Source of the DNA: Paramacrobiotus richtersi
Taxonomy: Eukaryota; Tardigrada; Eutardigrada; Parachela; Macrobiotidae
Assembly: GCA_034698045.1 (NCBI GenBank)
Contig: JAQGAU010001041.1
Location: 1-21,844 of the forward strand
Direction of reading: 5' to 3'
DNA length: 21,844 nucleotides
Below the pieces are notes generated by a model. It made no database searches. It was not told the DNA's origin and saw only the letters and a list, made by a program, of their open reading frames with translations. Shown here one piece after another: positions 18,943 through 21,844 of the stretch. Position 1 is the first letter of the stretch. Each line of letters starts with the position of its first letter. The position numbers and the translations under genes are program-made.

Positions 18943-18968
18943 AGCTGTCACTGCACTACGACACCGCG
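18943..18968 (-). repeat. tRNA-like repeat terminus, copy 5 (inverted)
   Basis: Read on the - strand this is GGTGTCGTAGTGCAGTGAC flanked by CCGC, matching the terminus of copies 1 and 2 with two changes. The adjoining sequence (up to about 19100) shows only weak similarity to the long copies. Confidence 0.45.
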
Positions 18969-19277
18969 GTATTTGCAACTGCTTTTTTGCTCCTTGGTTA
19001 AATTGACTTTTTTTCACCGAAGCAGAATGGAATTCCTGAAGGACCTCATATTTCACATGATTACATTAGTATCGCGTATTCAAGCATCCGTTGTTCTTTG
19101 CAGTTGGTGCAAACCCAGACAAACTAAACATCCTACTGTGGTTTCTACAGACGCAGAAAGTGCTTATTTAGAATAAACTTGGACAGCAGCACAGGATTTT
19201 TACGTCTTGGCATGCTCTTTGGTATTTTCTGTGATTAACTTGTTAATTTTGAACCTTAACACCAGTCTTTGCACAGT

Positions 19278-19336
19278 TGTATTATATATACATGCATATT
19301 ATATACATTATGCATGTATTATATATACATGCATAT
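19278..19336. repeat. 22-bp perfect direct repeat with internal palindrome
   Basis: A 22-nt unit (TGTATTATATATACA followed by TGCATAT) is identical at 19278-19299 and 19315-19336. TACATGCATA (19289-19298) is also an inverted repeat of TATGCATGTA (19309-19318), so the segment can form a hairpin or cruciform. Confidence 0.85.
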
Positions 19337-19350
19337 CTAACTCTAGATCT

Positions 19351-19380
19351 ATAATACGCGCGGCCACGGCCGGGTATTAT
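19351..19380. repeat. Inverted repeat with GC-rich core
   Basis: ATAATAC (19351-19357) and GTATTAT (19374-19380) pair perfectly around a GC-rich centre containing GGCCACGGCC. It lies 14 nt after the ATGCAT repeat block. Confidence 0.7.
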
Positions 19381-19738
19381 CAAAATCTGAAAAACCAAAA
19401 ACTACAACGGAAAACCAGTGTCATAATCGGATTCCCGATTGTCGAAAACTGCGTCACATGACGTTTAATTTTGAATATTTTTGCCCGGCGTCAAACGCGC
19501 GTTAAAACAAATTTCGCCGGTTCCTCTTCAAGGTCACCCTGGACTTCATAAAGTACAAATATACGGTTACTCAGGAAATGATGATATAAAAAAATAGCAG
19601 ATTGAAATTAACATGAATCAAAGTACAGACTCTAAACAAAAGTTGTTTAAAAAGTGAAGGAAAGAAAAGAATATACGTTGTACTTCATAATTCAAATGTA
19701 AAACGAAACAAACCCAGTGCTTACTGTAACGAAACCGA

Positions 19739-19960
19739 TTACTTTACAGTCGCACAAAATTTCGAAAATTCGATGAGGCATTGGCATTGCGATCTATCGG
19801 TTGTTTCGGAGACAAATAATACGAACACAGTGGTTTCAAACTGGCCCGACCAAACGGTATCGTAGAATTGATCATAGTACCCGGGAACAGTCCCGGGACA
19901 GTGAATACACCCGAACAGCAACAGGTCAACACGATCTGGTACTATCTCCAGAGAGCCCAT
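19739..19960 (-). CDS. Possible small ORF or exon, unrecognised
   Basis: Open frame of 73 residues from an ATG (19960-19958) to TAA, beginning MGSLEIVPDRVDLLLFGC and rich in aromatic and cysteine residues. The frame stays open upstream to about 20060. I recognise no family, and no convincing acceptor precedes it. It could be a terminal exon of a - strand gene, or chance. Confidence 0.2.
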   Translation of the reverse strand: MGSLEIVPDRVDLLLFGCIHCPGTVPGYYDQFYDTVWSGQFETTVFVLFVSETTDRSQCQCLIEFSKFCATVK

Positions 19961-20302
19961 GACGCAAAACGATGCCACCCAGCTTTTAATTTTTTTGAGT
20001 TCTCAATGTTTCCGCCACAAACAAAAACAAACTTTCCTGCCCTCCACCGGCAAAAGCATCAACTGTGAAACCATATTCAATCAATTTCTATGTCTGTTCC
20101 TAAGAAAACAGCTGATTTTAACCACACACATAATAAGCTACTTCTAGAAATACACATAACAGACATAACCGTTCAAGTTTTGGACAACAGAAACTATTTG
20201 ATCAGTTGAACCAAAAATCTCATTCAGCTATCTGTCTGTCTGACGGTCTGACCCAGCGTTCGCAACTACCGATCAAAGCGAAACTCTCTGAGGGCACAGA
20301 GC

Positions 20303-20334
20303 GAATCCTTACCTCTTATAAGTTGTAAGGATTC
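20303..20334. repeat. Perfect inverted repeat, 10-bp arms
   Basis: GAATCCTTAC and GTAAGGATTC are exact reverse complements around a 12-nt loop that itself contains the palindrome CTTATAAG. Both strands therefore carry GTAAGG, which can mimic a splice donor. Confidence 0.8.
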
Positions 20335-20519
20335 ACATGCACTGTGCTGAAGGTGAACTGGACACTCTTGTCGGAACTCACGAGATCATCGGCTTTATCC
20401 GGGCATTTTCCCCGGCCCCGTAAAATATGAGCAGTTTCGTCAGTATAGTACTGTACCAAATCACAAATCTTCCCCAGATACACTGTGAAACTGAAATTAA
20501 TCTGGCGAATTTCATTCAT
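20316..20519 (-). CDS. Possible small ORF or terminal exon, unrecognised
   Basis: Open frame of 67 residues from an ATG (20519-20517), beginning MNEIRQINFSFTVYLGKICD, to a TAA inside the inverted repeat. The composition looks protein-like and includes CPDKADDL. There is no recognised family and no clear splice acceptor or promoter. It might belong with the open frame at 19739-19960, but a join could not be shown. Confidence 0.2.
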   Translation of the reverse strand: MNEIRQINFSFTVYLGKICDLVQYYTDETAHILRGRGKCPDKADDLVSSDKSVQFTFSTVHVNPYNL

Positions 20520-21046
20520 ATTCACAGCTTCATTCAATCGTTGTGGTGCCGAACGAAACGGAACGAAAAACGGTCACCAGTGCGTCACTGGACGATTGGC
20601 CCAGCGTTAGCTAGCACCTAGCACGTTAGAAGTTTTCGGCCTTCGAGCCATTTTTCCAGTCACAATCGTTTCAGACTAGCTTAAAATTAGGCCGGGACAG
20701 TAAGCTTCGAATAGATTCTGAATATATATCTCAAGAAACCTTGAGGCGGCAGCCGAAGGTGGTTCTTGTAGGTCTATAATACCGCACATATGCAGTGATG
20801 TATTTAGGATAACGCGTTAAAACTTATTATCTATACGTTGTACATATAAATACAATAATTTAGAGGTACATACAAACCTTTCCATCATGGATCACATCCG
20901 TTTCAGCAGAAATTGGCATCTTTTTAAAGAGTACCTGCAGCGCGCACGTTCTTCAACTTACGAATAATGCATATACAAAAAAAATACTTCACAATAATAA
21001 TACAAAAAACACTAACATTGAAGGGACTCAGTCGAAGTACCCTTTG

Positions 21047-21120
21047 TAAGTGCAACCATTTCGCTCCAAGAATTGTTGTGTCTAAGATAGACTTACACAC
21101 CTACGAGAAATGGTCACTTA
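21047..21120. other. Imperfect 74-nt hairpin
   Basis: TAAGTG plus ACCATTTC (21047-21062, separated by a 2-nt bulge) pair with GAAATGGT plus CACTTA (21107-21120). Inside, TGTGT..AAG and CTTACACA (about 21077-21098) pair again. The total size is in the pre-miRNA range. Strand is undetermined and I know no miRNA with these arms. Confidence 0.5.
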
Positions 21121-21188
21121 TAATGCAATCATAACGTGTTTCCTGCGATACTGATTTCGTGAATACGAAGTTTTTTAGTTTTCGATTG

Positions 21189-21210
21189 TCCTAAATTGCA
21201 TGTTTTAGGA
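21189..21210. repeat. Short inverted repeat
   Basis: TCCTAAA and TTTAGGA, perfect 7-bp arms around an 8-nt loop. Short enough to be chance, but it sits between two longer hairpins. Confidence 0.4.
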
Positions 21211-21309
21211 GAGTCGCCCGACCTAAATACTGCGCACATCAAGACATCCCTTTAGCCCCCGCCTTCGTACTGTTCGTAAACAAACTGTTCGCTACAGCTG
21301 GACAGTGAG

Positions 21310-21377
21310 TTTTAGGCCTTGCAACTTCGACGATGAACTAGCTGTAGGTCATCGCGGCGAACTTGCAGGGCCTAAAA
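21310..21377. other. 68-nt hairpin resembling a pre-miRNA
   Basis: The left arm TTTTAGGCCTTGCAACTTCG...CGATG (21310-21335) pairs with the right arm CATCGCGGCGAA...TTGCAGGGCCTAAAA (21350-21377). There are only a few mismatches and one 2-nt size difference across about 26 pairs, with a 14-nt loop. Arm length, loop size and isolated mismatches fit a miRNA precursor; a small inverted-repeat transposon remnant is the alternative. Confidence 0.55.
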
Positions 21378-21844
21378 ACAAGAACCTGTCCGCTCCCGGC
21401 TTCCCATCGAGATCCGATCTTTGCACTAGAACCAGATCTTCCGCACCACGAAGGAATAGCCAGCCATAAATTAAGCATTGCTTCAGCGGCCGGAAGAAGC
21501 ATTCTCAAGGATCGAAACGATTTGAAGACCGATTGCCACTCACACCAATCATTCGTTGTAGCGATAGCGAAAAAAATATGTCGTCCGATTTCTTGCTATC
21601 GCGTTTCTCCGAGGCCTCTTGTGTAAGTGACAGGAAGTCCACGTCAATAACCTCCACAAAGTTACGAAGAATCCAGAGCCATAACAAGGTATCCACCAGT
21701 CGTGGACCCCCACTGGTTTATAACTTACTAAGGCTCAGTGTTCTTCATATGGATAGATATTCGTATAAATCGCCTAGTTCGCATAGATACAAAATATCAT
21801 GGCACTGGTGTAATACAGCGCCTTGATAGTTGATAATTATGATG

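Larger units (their letters stand above)
20538..21844. other. Gene-poor end of the window with hairpins
   Basis: About 1.3 kb without a supportable gene. Overlapping open frames at 21363-21826 on both strands carry no motif. The notable content is three inverted repeats (21047-21120, 21189-21210, 21310-21377). Confidence 0.5.

Noticed and set aside
19869-19905. CCCGGGA/TCCCGGG inverted repeat
   Set aside because: Seven-base arms with a 4-nt loop; too short to call structural and it lies within a possible coding frame.
21363-21826. Open frames of 87 and 97 codons (+) and 63 codons (-)
   Set aside because: They overlap each other and one hairpin arm, carry no motif, and cannot all be real; coding evidence is insufficient.
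1-21844. CRISPR array, rRNA, transposase or virus-derived gene
   Set aside because: No regularly spaced repeats, no rRNA-like stretch, and no reverse transcriptase, integrase, capsid or transposase motif was seen in any reading frame given.

Overview
The window is animal nuclear DNA: every recognisable protein is split by spliceosomal introns, one gene is a Notch-pathway glycosyltransferase (Fringe) and one carries a THAP zinc finger. Exons have mixed base composition while introns and spacers are AT-rich, and introns run from 60 to about 2,500 nt. A cofactor-independent phosphoglycerate mutase (iPGM) beside Fringe argues against a vertebrate or insect and suits a small invertebrate. An ecdysozoan such as a tardigrade or nematode relative is my guess, not something I could demonstrate.

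Layout. (1) 117-5085, + strand: ten exons of iPGM. The 5' exons, including the nucleophile serine, lie before the window. (2) 5086-6002: spacer. (3) 6003-11589, + strand: a complete nine-exon Fringe-type beta-1,3-N-acetylglucosaminyltransferase. (4) 8185-9624, - strand: a three-exon THAP-domain protein lying wholly inside Fringe intron 5, antisense to its host. (5) 11590-12784: AT-rich spacer. (6) 12785-17560, + strand: an eight-exon gene for a low-complexity, charged 344-residue protein of unknown function with four copies of a short motif ending in phenylalanine. One of its introns is of GC-AG type. (7) 17561-21844: about 4.3 kb with no gene I can support, but with several inverted repeats, including two pre-miRNA-sized hairpins.

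All splice junctions were worked out by eye from reading-phase continuity, GT/GC-AG dinucleotides and family alignment. No pathway links the genes: iPGM is glycolytic and cytosolic, Fringe acts on Notch EGF repeats in the Golgi, and the THAP protein is presumably nuclear. The non-coding part holds a dispersed repeat ending in a tRNA-Ser-like head (five occurrences in introns and spacer), several local duplications, and an 18-bp repeat found three times in introns of the unknown gene. I saw no tRNA or rRNA gene, CRISPR array or recognisable transposase or viral gene.
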